From Pseudomonas sp. G2-4 (GTDB lineage Bacteria > Pseudomonadota > Gammaproteobacteria > Pseudomonadales > Pseudomonadaceae), in the NCBI RefSeq assembly GCF_030064125.1, contig NZ_CP125957.1, positions 2,232,001 through 2,296,000 on the forward strand: DNA of 64,000 nucleotides, given 5' to 3'. Position numbers and translations under genes: made by a program. The notes under the pieces are model-generated. The model had not been told where the DNA came from. It saw only the letters and a program-made list of their open reading frames with translations, and made no database searches. Each line of letters begins with the position of its first letter. Positions within the stretch are counted from its first letter, which is position 1. This document shows, in pieces, positions 34,544-44,286 of the stretch.

Positions 34544-35194
34544 ATGCCTGAAACCGCCACCGCCATTGCCGACATTCATATGCTCGACAGCGGTTACTCC
34601 CGAGAAGCGCGTTCATTGCTGTATCAGGCTTATCGACATGAGCCGACCTTCAGCTTTCTGTTTGAATCCGAGCGGCCCGGCTATGAGCATCGGGTACGGG
34701 CCACGGTGCGTGAGCTGGTCAAGCAGCATTTTCTCCAGGATCTGCCGGCCATCGGCCTGTTGGTCAATGACCGTTTGATTGGCATCGCCCTGATCGCTCC
34801 ACCGCAACGGCGACTGGGTATCACCGAAAGCTGGGCCTGGCGCCTGCGCATGGTGTTGAGTACCGGTTTTCGCTGCACCCGGCGCTACCTGGACTACCAC
34901 GCGGCGGTAGCGGCCTGCCTGCCGTCGGACGCAGTCCATGTGTTGCCGCTGCTGGGGGTTCATCCACAGTTTCAAGGCCAACACTTTGGCGAACAGCTAC
35001 TCGAGGCGGTGCACAACTGGTGTGCGGTGGACGAAAACTCCCAAGGCGTCGTGCTAGACACCGGCAACCCACGTTACCTGGAGTTTTATAAACGCCAGGG
35101 CTACGAAGAAATCGGTGAAATTGCGGTAGGACCCGTCCGCGAACATGTGTTCTTTCACGCCAATCCCCAAGTCTTGCAAAGCGCAACAGCGTAA
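34544..35194 (+). CDS. GNAT-family N-acetyltransferase
   Basis: The 216-residue protein starts at an ATG with CAGGAG upstream. The acetyl-CoA site is VLPLLGVHPQFQGQHFGEQL (motif A, Q-x-x-G-x-G/A-like), followed by GVVLDTGNPRYLEFYKRQGY (motif B). The N-terminal half contains an arginine-rich stretch and RYLDYHAAVAACLP. Substrate unknown; similar proteins include puromycin- or amine-type acetyltransferases. It is transcribed away from xthA across a 177-base gap. Confidence 0.85.
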   Translation: MPETATAIADIHMLDSGYSREARSLLYQAYRHEPTFSFLFESERPGYEHRVRATVRELVKQHFLQDLPAIGLLVNDRLIGIALIAPPQRRLGITESWAWRLRMVLSTGFRCTRRYLDYHAAVAACLPSDAVHVLPLLGVHPQFQGQHFGEQLLEAVHNWCAVDENSQGVVLDTGNPRYLEFYKRQGYEEIGEIAVGPVREHVFFHANPQVLQSATA

Positions 35195-35259
35195 TCGGCC
35201 GAACTTTTGGGAAATGTCCGGCTCTATCAGGCTTCCAAGCCCGTGATAGCATCCGCGCC

Positions 35260-36987
35260 ATGAATTTCCCAGGACGAATAACCAGTGGCGCGCTCTTGCT
35301 GTCCCTCAGCTGCGCGGCACTGGCACAAAGTGAATTGGATGTACGGGTCAAGCCGTCCAACGACGAACTCAAGGCCAACGTAGAGGGTTACATTGGCGGC
35401 GTGGGCGATCGTGACGAAGAGGCCTTGCTGCGCTTCAGTCGTGGCGCCGAGGAACAAGCGCGCAAAGCCGCCCAGGCGCTGGGCTATTACCAGCCGCAGA
35501 TTGACAGCGAGGTCAAGGGCGGCAAGGTCCCGCGCCTGGTGCTGACCATCGACCCCGGCGAGCCTGTGCATTTGCGCGATGTCACGGTGCGCATCGATGG
35601 CCCGGCGGCATCGCTCAAAGCCTTTCGCGTGCCTGATAATGCCGCCCTCAAGCCCGGCGCGGTGCTCAACCATGGCCGTTACGAGGACGCCAAGCGGTTG
35701 ATCCAGAACCAGGCTTCGCGTTACGGCTTTTTCAGCGGGCGCTTCGTCAGCCAGAAATTGCGCGTGGATCCCCAGGCGGGGATCGCCGACATCGAGTTGA
35801 TCTACGACAGCGGCCCGCGCTATACCCTGGGCCCCGTGCACTTCGAAGGCGACACCCCACTGGACGAAGACCTGCTGCAACGCATGGTGCCGTTCAAGGC
35901 GGGCACCGCGTACGATTCCGAACTGATTGCCGAGCTCAACCAGGACCTGCAATCGAGCGGTTATTTCGAAGGTGTCCGGGTGGATGCGGCGCCCACTGCG
36001 GCCACCGATAACGTGATCCCGGTGGCGGTCAAGCTCGACACCCGCAAGCCGCGCACCATGGGCCTGGGCTTGGGGTTCTCCACCGACGTTGGCCCACGGG
36101 CCAAGGCCAATTGGACGCGCCACTGGGTCAATGCCCAGGGCCACAGTTACGGCTGGGAGACGGAAGTGTCGGCGCCCCGGCAGAACGTCGGCCTGTGGTA
36201 CGACGTGCCGTTGGACCCGCCGCTGACCGACAAACTGCGCTACGCCGGCGGTTATCAATATGAAGAACTGGCCGACACTGACAGCCTCAGCAAACTGCTG
36301 ACCGTGGGCCCGGAATGGCATAGCAAGTTGCCCAGCGGTTGGCAACGGGTCGTGTCGCTCAAGTGGCAACGAGAAGAGTATCGCCTCGGCGATGATGCGG
36401 GCCTGAGTACGCTGCTGATGCCCGGCGTCAGTTATTCCTACCTGCGCAGTGACAACCGCATCGACCCCCATAACGGGTATCGCCTGCAATTCGATACCAA
36501 GGTGGCCAAGGAAGGACTTGGGTCGGATAACAACCTTTTGTATGGCACCGCCATGGTCAAGGGCCTGACCACGGTGTTTGACAAACATCGTCTGCTGGCC
36601 CGGGCCCAGGTCGGCGGCAGCGCCACCAATGGCTACAAATCCATTCCGCCGTCCCTGCGCTTTTTCGCCGGTGGCGACCAGAGCGTGCGCGGTTACGACT
36701 ACCAGAGCCTGTCGCCGGAAAACTCCGAAGGTGATCGTATCGGCGGTCGCTACATGGTGGCCGGCAGCCTCGAATATCAATATTCAATCGCCGAGAAATG
36801 GCGGGTGGCGACCTTCGTCGACCAAGGCAACTCCTTCAACAGCCTTGAACTGCCGAGCCTCAAGACTGGCGTCGGCGTTGGTGTGCGTTGGGTGTCGCCG
36901 GTGGGCCCGATCCGCCTCGACCTGGCCCATGCGCTGGACGACGAGGGCGGCATTCGCTTGCACTTTTCCATGGGGCCCGAGCTGTGA
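35260..36987 (+). CDS. tamA: Translocation and assembly module subunit TamA
   Basis: The 575-residue protein is an Omp85-family outer-membrane protein. It has a signal peptide (GALLLSLSCAALAQ), three POTRA domains to about residue 265, and a 16-strand barrel with the conserved RFFAGGDQSVRGYDY (the RGY/L6 loop) and a final strand ending HFSMGPEL. With TamB it forms a bridge across the envelope implicated in autotransporter assembly and phospholipid transport. Its stop overlaps the tamB start by four bases. Confidence 0.94.
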   Translation: MNFPGRITSGALLLSLSCAALAQSELDVRVKPSNDELKANVEGYIGGVGDRDEEALLRFSRGAEEQARKAAQALGYYQPQIDSEVKGGKVPRLVLTIDPGEPVHLRDVTVRIDGPAASLKAFRVPDNAALKPGAVLNHGRYEDAKRLIQNQASRYGFFSGRFVSQKLRVDPQAGIADIELIYDSGPRYTLGPVHFEGDTPLDEDLLQRMVPFKAGTAYDSELIAELNQDLQSSGYFEGVRVDAAPTAATDNVIPVAVKLDTRKPRTMGLGLGFSTDVGPRAKANWTRHWVNAQGHSYGWETEVSAPRQNVGLWYDVPLDPPLTDKLRYAGGYQYEELADTDSLSKLLTVGPEWHSKLPSGWQRVVSLKWQREEYRLGDDAGLSTLLMPGVSYSYLRSDNRIDPHNGYRLQFDTKVAKEGLGSDNNLLYGTAMVKGLTTVFDKHRLLARAQVGGSATNGYKSIPPSLRFFAGGDQSVRGYDYQSLSPENSEGDRIGGRYMVAGSLEYQYSIAEKWRVATFVDQGNSFNSLELPSLKTGVGVGVRWVSPVGPIRLDLAHALDDEGGIRLHFSMGPEL

Positions 36988-39900
36988 AACGTGGTTTGAA
37001 GATAACGTTGCTGGCGCTCGCCGGGTTGCTGGTGGCGCTCATGCTGGCCTTGAGCGTTGTGCTCGGCACAGCCGTCGGCAGTCGTTGGGCCCTTGGCCTG
37101 GTGCCAGGGTTGAGCGTGGAGAATTTCCAGGGGCGCCTGGGGGGACAGTGGAGCGCCGATCATCTGTTATGGCAGCAGGACAGCAGCCGGGTGGAGCTGG
37201 ATCGGCTGATATTCGCCTGGTCGCCGTTGTGCCTGGCGCGCATGACGCTGTGCATCGAGCAGCTCAAGGCCGACGAGGTCAGCCTGCAATTCCCGCCGTC
37301 TGCCGATGAGTCAAGCAGCGGGCCGATCACCTTGCCGGACCTGGACTTGCCGGTCGCCATTGAATTGGGCGAGGTGCAGATTGGCAGCCTGTTGTTCAAC
37401 GGCAGCGAACAGCTCAAGGGCCTGCAACTGGCCGCCCACTGGACCGCCCAGGGCCTGCAGATCGACTCGGTGCAATTGCAACGTGATGAGCTGAGCCTGA
37501 AGCTCTCCGGGTTGCTGAAACCGGGCGGCGACTGGCCTTTGAACGCCGAGGGCCAGCTCACGTTGCCGGCACCGGGTGCCACGCCCTGGCGGCTGGACCT
37601 GAAAGTCGACGGCAATCTGCTCAAGACCCTCAACCTCAACGCCGACAGCAGCGGCTACCTGCAAGGCCGTTTGGTCGGTGAGCTGCAACCGTTGGCCGAC
37701 AACTTGCCGGCCAAGGTGCGCATCACCGCCGACGGCTTCAAGGCCAGTGCCGACCTGCCCGATACCCTGGTGCTCAATCAGGTGGAGCTGACCGGCGAGG
37801 GCGATCTGAAAAACGGCTATCAGCTGCTCGGCAAGGCCACGCTGCCCGCCGAGAAAGGGCCGGTGGCGTTGTTGCTACAAGGCAAGGTGGATGCCAATGG
37901 GGCCCAGATCGCCGGTCTGGACCTGAATGCCGGTGACCAGCAAAGCCTCAAGCTCACCGGTGAGTTGGACTGGCGCGAAGGCCTGAGCGCCGAAGCGAAA
38001 ATCGCCTGGCTGGATTTTCCCTGGCATCGCCTTTATCCGCTGATCGACGAGCCGCAAGTGACGCTGCGCAGCTTCAACGGCGAGGTGTCCTATACCGACG
38101 GCAAATACCTAGGCAATTTCCAGGCTGCGTTGGACGGCCCGGCTGGGGCCTTCAGCCTGGACAGCCCGTTCAGCGGTGACCTGACGCAGATTTTCTTGCC
38201 GCAGCTCAAGCTCGCCGCCGGGCAGGGCAAGGCTGAAGGGCACCTGAACCTGCAGTTCGCCGACGGCATCGCCTGGGACACGGCGCTGCAATTCTCGGCG
38301 ATCAACCCGGCGTACTGGCTTGGCGAGCTGCCCGGCACCCTGGCCGGACCGCTGCGCAGCAAGGGCTCGATGAAAAACGACAACCTCAGCCTCGATGCGG
38401 ACCTCGACCTCAAGGGCAAACTGCGCGGCCAACCGGCGTTGCTCCAGGCCAAGGCCAGTGGTGCGGGTGAGCAGTGGAACCTCAGTACGCTGGATATCCG
38501 CCTGGGGGATAACCGCATCAACGGCACCGGCAGCCTGCAACAGAAACTCAGCGGCCAGATCGACATCAAGCTGGCGCGCCTGGCCCAGCTCTGGCCGCAA
38601 TTGCGCGGCCAAGTCATGGGCCGTGTCGACGTGGCCGGAACGCTCAAGGCCCCCCAAGGCAAGCTCGGCCTGCAAGGCACGCAACTGGCGTTCCAGGACA
38701 ACCGCCTGCAAAGCCTGAACCTGGACGCGAGCCTCGACAGCGCGCAGCGCGGCAAGGTCGACCTCAAGGCCAGCGGTATCCGCGCTGACGAAACTTCACT
38801 GGGCGTCCTGACGGTCAGCGGGCAGGGCGACATCAAGCAGCAAAAGTTGAACCTGGACCTGCAGGGACCGCAACTCGACACGACCCTGGCGCTCGATGGC
38901 GCGCTCGACCAAGGCAACTGGCGCGGACGCCTGGCCAGCGCAAACGTGCAGGCCGGCGGTCAAGCCTGGCGCTTGCAGGCCCCGGCGAAGCTGGAACGCC
39001 TGGCCAATGGCACACTTAACGTGGGCGCCCATTGCTGGCGTTCCGGCCAGGCCAGCCTGTGTGGCGAAGACCAGCGTCTGATGCCGGAGCCGAAGCTGCG
39101 CTATCACCTCAAGCAGTTTCCCATCGAAAGCCTGGCCCAGTGGATGCCCAAGGATTTTGCCTGGCAGGGCCAGCTCAACGCTGACCTGCAATTGGATCTG
39201 CCGGCCAGCGGTCCGAACGGTCGGATCCAGGTGGATGCCAACGGCGGCACCCTGCGGATCCGGGACAAAGAGCAGTGGCTGGATTTCCCGTATCAAACCT
39301 TGATGCTCGACAGCCGCCTGACCCCCAAGCGCATCGACACCCAGCTGAATTTCGTTGGCGCCAAGCTTGGCGAATTGATGCTCCAGGCGCAGATCAACCC
39401 GCTGCCGGCCAGCAAGCCTTTGAGCGGCTCGTTCCGCCTGACGGGCCTGGACTTGTCGGTGGCCCGGCCGTTCCTGCCGATGGTGGAAACCCTCACCGGC
39501 CATCTGAACGGCAGCGGGACGTTGTCCGGTGGTTTGCTGGCGCCCCAGGTCAACGGCAACCTGGTGCTCAGCGACGGCGAAGTGTCTGGCCCGGAACTGC
39601 CCATCAGCCTCGAAGCCTTGCAGGTACGGGCGATGATTACCGGCGAAGCGGTGCAACTCAACGGTGACTGGAAAAGTGGCAAGAGCGGTCGGGGCAGCCT
39701 GAGCGGGCGCATCGCCTGGGACGAGGCGCTGACGATGGACCTGGCCCTCAAGGGCTCGCAACTGCCGGTCACTGTCGAGCCTTATGCCATGTTGGACGTG
39801 GCGCCGGACCTTCATATCACGATGCAGGGCGAGCGGCTCTCCATCGCTGGCAAGGTCCTGGTGCCCAAGGGCGAGATCACCATCCGTGAACTGCCGCCGT

Positions 39901-40658
39901 CTACCGTCAAAGTGTCGGATGACACGGTGATCGTCGGCCACCAGACCGAAGAGGGCAAAACGCCGCTGGCCATGGCGATGGACATCGACGTGATCGTCGG
40001 CCAGGAGAAGCTCGCGTTTTCCGGGTTTGGGCTGACGGCCAATGTGCAGGGACAAGTCCACATCGGCGACAACATGGACACCCGCGGCGAACTCTGGCTC
40101 AACGACGGTCGCTACCGGGCCTATGGGCAACGGCTGACGGTGCGGCGGGCGCGGCTGCTGTTCGCCGGGCCCATTGACCAGCCCTATCTGGACATCGAGG
40201 CGATCCGCCAGACCGACGACGTGGTTGCCGGTATCCGCTTGAGCGGCAGCGCCGAACAGCCGACCACGCAAATCTTCTCGGAACCGGCCATGAGCCAGGA
40301 GCAGGCCTTGTCCTACCTGGTGCTGGGCCGGCCGCTGAGCACCACGGGCGAGGACAACAACATGCTCGCCCAAGCCGCCTTGGGCCTGGGGTTGATGGGC
40401 AGCTCGGGCGTGACCACCAGCCTAGCCAGTAACCTGGGGATCGAGGACTTCCAGCTCGACACCCAGGGCAGCGGCGATACCACCAGCGTGGTGGCCAGCG
40501 GCAATCTCTCGGAAAAACTCAGCCTGCGCTATGGCGTCGGCGTGTTCGAACCTGCCAACACCATTGCCCTGCGCTACAAGCTGAGCAAGAGGGTCTACCT
40601 CGAAGCCGCCAGCGGCGTCGCCAGCTCCCTGGATATCTTCTACAAGCGCGACTTCTAA
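36984..40658 (+). CDS. tamB: Translocation and assembly module subunit TamB
   Basis: I start it at GTG 36984, overlapping the tamA stop (GTGA); upstream frame extension lies inside tamA. The 1224-residue product has one N-terminal helix (ITLLALAGLLVALMLALSVV), a very long AsmA-like beta-taco region of amphipathic strands, and the C-terminal DUF490/TamB domain (TRGELWLNDGRYRAYGQRLT, EPAMSQEQALSYLVLGRPL, YGVGVFEPANTIALRYKLSK). It spans the periplasm and docks with TamA; homologues move phospholipids. Confidence 0.94.
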   Translation: MKRGLKITLLALAGLLVALMLALSVVLGTAVGSRWALGLVPGLSVENFQGRLGGQWSADHLLWQQDSSRVELDRLIFAWSPLCLARMTLCIEQLKADEVSLQFPPSADESSSGPITLPDLDLPVAIELGEVQIGSLLFNGSEQLKGLQLAAHWTAQGLQIDSVQLQRDELSLKLSGLLKPGGDWPLNAEGQLTLPAPGATPWRLDLKVDGNLLKTLNLNADSSGYLQGRLVGELQPLADNLPAKVRITADGFKASADLPDTLVLNQVELTGEGDLKNGYQLLGKATLPAEKGPVALLLQGKVDANGAQIAGLDLNAGDQQSLKLTGELDWREGLSAEAKIAWLDFPWHRLYPLIDEPQVTLRSFNGEVSYTDGKYLGNFQAALDGPAGAFSLDSPFSGDLTQIFLPQLKLAAGQGKAEGHLNLQFADGIAWDTALQFSAINPAYWLGELPGTLAGPLRSKGSMKNDNLSLDADLDLKGKLRGQPALLQAKASGAGEQWNLSTLDIRLGDNRINGTGSLQQKLSGQIDIKLARLAQLWPQLRGQVMGRVDVAGTLKAPQGKLGLQGTQLAFQDNRLQSLNLDASLDSAQRGKVDLKASGIRADETSLGVLTVSGQGDIKQQKLNLDLQGPQLDTTLALDGALDQGNWRGRLASANVQAGGQAWRLQAPAKLERLANGTLNVGAHCWRSGQASLCGEDQRLMPEPKLRYHLKQFPIESLAQWMPKDFAWQGQLNADLQLDLPASGPNGRIQVDANGGTLRIRDKEQWLDFPYQTLMLDSRLTPKRIDTQLNFVGAKLGELMLQAQINPLPASKPLSGSFRLTGLDLSVARPFLPMVETLTGHLNGSGTLSGGLLAPQVNGNLVLSDGEVSGPELPISLEALQVRAMITGEAVQLNGDWKSGKSGRGSLSGRIAWDEALTMDLALKGSQLPVTVEPYAMLDVAPDLHITMQGERLSIAGKVLVPKGEITIRELPPSTVKVSDDTVIVGHQTEEGKTPLAMAMDIDVIVGQEKLAFSGFGLTANVQGQVHIGDNMDTRGELWLNDGRYRAYGQRLTVRRARLLFAGPIDQPYLDIEAIRQTDDVVAGIRLSGSAEQPTTQIFSEPAMSQEQALSYLVLGRPLSTTGEDNNMLAQAALGLGLMGSSGVTTSLASNLGIEDFQLDTQGSGDTTSVVASGNLSEKLSLRYGVGVFEPANTIALRYKLSKRVYLEAASGVASSLDIFYKRDF

Positions 40659-40692
40659 CCCTTTCCCAAATCCCATGTAGGGCCAATCCCCT

Positions 40693-40780
40693 GTGGGAGC
40701 GAGCTTGCTCGCGATAGCGGCGTGTCAGTCAACGACGATGTTGAATGTCATAGCGCTATCGCGAGCAAGCTCGCTCCCAC
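40693..40780. repeat. REP doublet, family 1
   Basis: Perfect inverted units at 40693-40715 and 40758-40780 lie 34 bases after tamB. Confidence 0.92.
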
Positions 40781-40840
40781 ATTTGTTCCCCACAGACTTT
40801 CTGCGTTCGTCTGTTAGTACGTAGCAACCTATCTATTTGT

Positions 40841-40895
40841 TTGACATTTGCTGCCTAAGCAGTAATATCTCGACACACATTCACTGCCTAGGCAG
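40841..40895 (+). promoter_or_regulatory. Promoter of the MarR/efflux operon with two palindromic operators
   Basis: TTGACA (40841-40846), 16 bases, TAATAT (40863-40868) is a strong sigma-70 promoter. Two palindromes, CTGCCTAAGCAG at 40851-40862 (inside the spacer) and CTGCCTAGGCAG at 40884-40895 (downstream of the -10), are almost the same sequence with centres 33 bases apart. They are the likely sites for autorepression by the MarR protein encoded next. Confidence 0.8.
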
Positions 40896-40909
40896 CAAAC
40901 GGTGGTCAG

Positions 40910-41383
40910 ATGAAGCATTTCACCCCAGACGATTTCCACAATTGCCATCTCGGCATGCTGCTCGGCCGCGCCGCGCTGCTCAAGGACCGGATCATCGATA
41001 CCCACATGGAACCCGTCGGCATCACCGCCGCGCAGTTCAAGGTATTGATCATCATGGCCCAGCACGGCATCGACACACCCGCCGAGCTGTGTCGGTACCT
41101 GTCCCTGGACAGCGGCTCGATGACCCGGATGCTCGATCGCCTGGAGCAGAAAGGTTTCCTCGCCCGCCAACGCTCGGTGGATGACCGTCGGCAAGTGCTG
41201 CTGGTGCTGACCGAAGCCGGCCAGGCCCTGGCGGATCGCCTGCCGGTGATCGGCGCCGATGCCATGAACCAGTTGGCCAACGCCATCAGCCGCGAGGAGC
41301 TGCAAACCCTCGAACAGATCCTCAAGAAAATTCTGCTTGCCGCCGGTGATCCCATCACCGTGTTGCGAATGGGGGACAAATGA
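40910..41383 (+). CDS. MarR-family repressor of the efflux operon
   Basis: The 157-residue protein has the winged-helix MarR layout: GITAAQFKVLIIMAQHG, the recognition helix LSLDSGSMTRMLDRLEQKG and the wing [17 protein letters not shown]. It resembles EmrR/MprA. It is the first gene of a unit encoding a tripartite pump, and its promoter carries two palindromes suited to a MarR dimer. It should repress the operon until it binds a phenolic or similar ligand. Its stop overlaps the start of the outer-membrane gene (ATGA). Confidence 0.92.
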   Translation: MKHFTPDDFHNCHLGMLLGRAALLKDRIIDTHMEPVGITAAQFKVLIIMAQHGIDTPAELCRYLSLDSGSMTRMLDRLEQKGFLARQRSVDDRRQVLLVLTEAGQALADRLPVIGADAMNQLANAISREELQTLEQILKKILLAAGDPITVLRMGDK

Positions 41384-42849
41384 AGCGTAAGACCTTGCGT
41401 GCCCGCCTGAGCCTGGTGGTGTTGGCCATGAGCCTGGCCGGTTGTGCCAGCTACAGCGGCCTGCAGACCGAAGGCGTCAGCCTTGAAGCCCAGAGTCTCA
41501 AGGCTGGGCAATCCCTGAACGGCGTCACCTTGTCGCCGGCCTCATGGCCGAAAAGCGACTGGTGGAAAAGCCTCGGCGACCCACAACTCGACGGGCTGAT
41601 TCGCGAAGCCTTGCGTGACAGCCCGGACATGCAGATCGCCAGCGCCCGGGTGCATCAGGCCAGTGCCGCGGCTTACGCCGCCAACGCCGCGCGCATGCCG
41701 ACCCTGGATGCCAGCGGCAGTGTCAGCCGTTCGCGCCTGGCTCGGGATCAGGATCCGCAGGGGCAGGGCGGTGCCTACAGCACCTTGCGTTCGCTGAGTG
41801 TCGATTTCAATTACAACTTCGACCTCTGGGGTGGCCAACGGGCCGCCTGGGAAGCCGCCCTGGGCCAGGCCCGTGCCGCCGAGATCGATCGCCAGGCCGC
41901 GCAACTGACCCTGGCCGCCGACGTGGCCCGGGCCTACAGCGACCTCGGCCAAGCCCACATCATTTATGACTTGGCCTCCGAAGACCTCAAGCGCACTCGG
42001 CAAATGCTTGACCTGGGCAAGCGCCGCCTCAACGCCGGGATCGACAGCGAATACCAGTTCCAGCAGACCGAAAGCCTGGAAGCCAGCGCCGACGCGACCC
42101 GCATCGACGCAGAGAAACGCCTGCAAAGCGCCAGGATTGCCCTGGCAGTGTTGCTGGGCAAGGGCCCGGACCGTGGCAATGAAGTCGCCCGGCCCAACGT
42201 GCTGCAAGCCAGCGCGGTTGCCCTGCCGTCGAACCTGCCGGCCGAGCTGCTGGGCCGCCGTCCGGACCTGGTCGCGGCGCGTTGGCGGGTCGAGGCGGCG
42301 GGCAAGGACATCGAGGCCGGCAAGACCAACTTCTACCCCAACCTCAACTTGGGCGCGGCGGCGGGAGTGCAGTCGCTGCTGGGGGATGCAATGTTCGGCT
42401 CGGCCAGTCGCTTCTTCAATGTGGCGCCAACCGTGTCGTTGCCGATTTTCGATGGCGGACGCTTGCGAGCGGACCTGGATGCCCGGGACGCCGACTACGA
42501 CATGGCGGTGGCGCAGTACAACAAGAGCCTGGTCAAGGCACTTGGGGATGTCAGCGACACCATCAATCAACTGCGCGACATCGCGCGGCAGATCGGCGCC
42601 CAGCAACATGCCACCGATATCGCACAGCACTCCTACGACACCGTGGTCCAGCGCTACGGCTCCGGCATCGGGAATTACCTGGACGTGCTGAGCATCGAGC
42701 AGCAATTGCTCCAGTCCCAGCGCCAACTGGCGAACCTGAATGCCGAACAGATCGATTTGTCGATCCAGCTGATGCAGGCCCTGGGCGGTGGTTTCGAGCC
42801 CCAGGCCCTGGCTGCGGCCACGCCGGCCTCCACCACGCCGAATAACTGA
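41380..42849 (+). CDS. Outer-membrane efflux lipoprotein (NodT/OprM family)
   Basis: The 489-residue protein has a lipoprotein signal (VVLAMSLAGC) and two outer-membrane-efflux repeats: PDMQIASARVHQASAAAYAA in the first half and LLGRRPDLVAARWRVEAAGK, the hallmark NodT motif, in the second. FFNVAPTVSLPIFDGGRLRA follows. It forms the trimeric outer-membrane channel for the EmrAB-type pump encoded next. The start overlaps the marR stop by four bases. Confidence 0.93.
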   Translation: MKRKTLRARLSLVVLAMSLAGCASYSGLQTEGVSLEAQSLKAGQSLNGVTLSPASWPKSDWWKSLGDPQLDGLIREALRDSPDMQIASARVHQASAAAYAANAARMPTLDASGSVSRSRLARDQDPQGQGGAYSTLRSLSVDFNYNFDLWGGQRAAWEAALGQARAAEIDRQAAQLTLAADVARAYSDLGQAHIIYDLASEDLKRTRQMLDLGKRRLNAGIDSEYQFQQTESLEASADATRIDAEKRLQSARIALAVLLGKGPDRGNEVARPNVLQASAVALPSNLPAELLGRRPDLVAARWRVEAAGKDIEAGKTNFYPNLNLGAAAGVQSLLGDAMFGSASRFFNVAPTVSLPIFDGGRLRADLDARDADYDMAVAQYNKSLVKALGDVSDTINQLRDIARQIGAQQHATDIAQHSYDTVVQRYGSGIGNYLDVLSIEQQLLQSQRQLANLNAEQIDLSIQLMQALGGGFEPQALAAATPASTTPNN

Positions 42850-42864
42850 TTCGAGGTACTTGTC

Positions 42865-44064
42865 ATGGCCACTGCCGAAACGACTCAATCCGAACCTACT
42901 CAAGACAACAGCAACCCGCGCAAGCGCAAGGTCATGCTGGTGGCACTGGCGGTGATCGTCATCCTCGCAGGCGTAGGCGTCTGGGGTTGGCATGAACTGT
43001 ATGGCCGCTGGAACGAAAGCACCGACGATGCTTATGTGAACGGCAACGTGGTGGAGATCACGCCGCTGGTCACCGGCACTGTGGTGAGCATCGGCGCCGA
43101 CGACGGTGACCTAGTGCGAGAAGGCCAGGTGCTGGTGCAATTCGACCCAAGCGACGCCCAGGTCGGGCTGCAAAGTGCCCAGGCCAATTTGGCCCGGACC
43201 GTGCGTCAGGTGCGTGGCTTGTACAGCAACGTCGACGGCATGCGGGCGCAGGTCAACGCGCAAGAAGCCGAGGTGCAGAAGGCCCAAGAGAACTACAACC
43301 GACGCAAGAACCTGGCGGCCGGCGGGGCGATTTCCCAGGAAGAGCTGTCCCACGCCCGGGACGACCTGACCTCGGCGCAAAACGCCCTGGCCAATGCCCG
43401 GCAACAGCTCAAGACCACCAGCGCGCTGGTGGATGACACGGTGGTGTCATCCCATCCCGATGTGCAGGCCGCTGCCGCGCAATTGCGCCAGGCGTACCTG
43501 GCCAATGCCCGTAGCACCCTGATCGCGCCGGTCACCGGTTATGTCGCCAAACGCACCGTGCAACTGGGTCAGCGGGTGCAGCCGGGCACGGCGCTGATGG
43601 CGGTGATCCCGTTGGACCAGCTGTGGATCGACGCCAATTTCAAGGAAACCCAACTGCGCGACATGCGCATCGGCCAACCGGTGGAGATTGAAGCCGACCT
43701 GTACGGCAGCGATGTGAAGTACAGCGGCACCATCGACAGCCTCGGCGCCGGGACTGGCAGCGCGTTTGCCTTGCTGCCGGCGCAGAACGCCACCGGTAAC
43801 TGGATCAAGATCGTCCAGCGGGTGCCGGTGCGCATCCATGTCAATGCCCAGGAGCTGGCCAAGCATCCGTTGCGGGTGGGCCTGTCGACCCAGGTCAACG
43901 TCAACCTGCACGACCAGAGCGGCCCGGTACTGGCGCAACAACCACCGCAGAAAGCCTCGTTCAGCACCCAGATATACGACCAGCAACTGGCCGACGCCGA
44001 CGCGATGATCACGCGACTGATTCACGACAACAGCGCGGGTGCCGGCAAGACGGTGCAGCGCTAG
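42865..44064 (+). CDS. emrA: EmrA/HlyD-type membrane fusion protein
   Basis: The 399-residue protein has a single N-terminal helix (VMLVALAVIVILAGVGVWGW), a biotinyl-lipoyl-like half (YVNGNVVEITPLVTGTVVSI), a coiled-coil hairpin (about 110-200) and the second half (NARSTLIAPVTGYVAKRTVQ, VIPLDQLWIDANFKETQL). It links the inner-membrane transporter to the outer-membrane factor. A REP doublet separates it from the transporter gene. Confidence 0.92.
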   Translation: MATAETTQSEPTQDNSNPRKRKVMLVALAVIVILAGVGVWGWHELYGRWNESTDDAYVNGNVVEITPLVTGTVVSIGADDGDLVREGQVLVQFDPSDAQVGLQSAQANLARTVRQVRGLYSNVDGMRAQVNAQEAEVQKAQENYNRRKNLAAGGAISQEELSHARDDLTSAQNALANARQQLKTTSALVDDTVVSSHPDVQAAAAQLRQAYLANARSTLIAPVTGYVAKRTVQLGQRVQPGTALMAVIPLDQLWIDANFKETQLRDMRIGQPVEIEADLYGSDVKYSGTIDSLGAGTGSAFALLPAQNATGNWIKIVQRVPVRIHVNAQELAKHPLRVGLSTQVNVNLHDQSGPVLAQQPPQKASFSTQIYDQQLADADAMITRLIHDNSAGAGKTVQR

Positions 44065-44083
44065 GCCGTTACGGCGTGAATCT

Positions 44084-44171
44084 GTGGGAGCGAGCTTGCT
44101 CGCGATAGCGGCGGGTCAGTTTGCATCAGTGGTGACTGATACACCGCTATCGCGAGCAAGCTCGCTCCCAC
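44084..44171. repeat. REP doublet, family 1, inside the efflux operon
   Basis: Inverted units at 44084-44106 and 44149-44171 lie between emrA and emrB. The 222-base gap is unusual for this operon type and could lower or stabilise distal expression. Confidence 0.92.
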
Positions 44172-44286
44172 AGGTTTTGTGTTCACCCCAGTTCATTCAA
44201 GCGACCTTGATGAACGGCAGTGTGTTCCCACAGGTTCTGTGCCTTGCCCCGAACGATTCACCACCTTCGCTCCATAGGATTTCGCA

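Noticed and set aside
35227..36780. 517-codon minus-strand frame opposite tamA
   Set aside because: Shadow of tamA, with His/Gln/Val-rich shadow composition.
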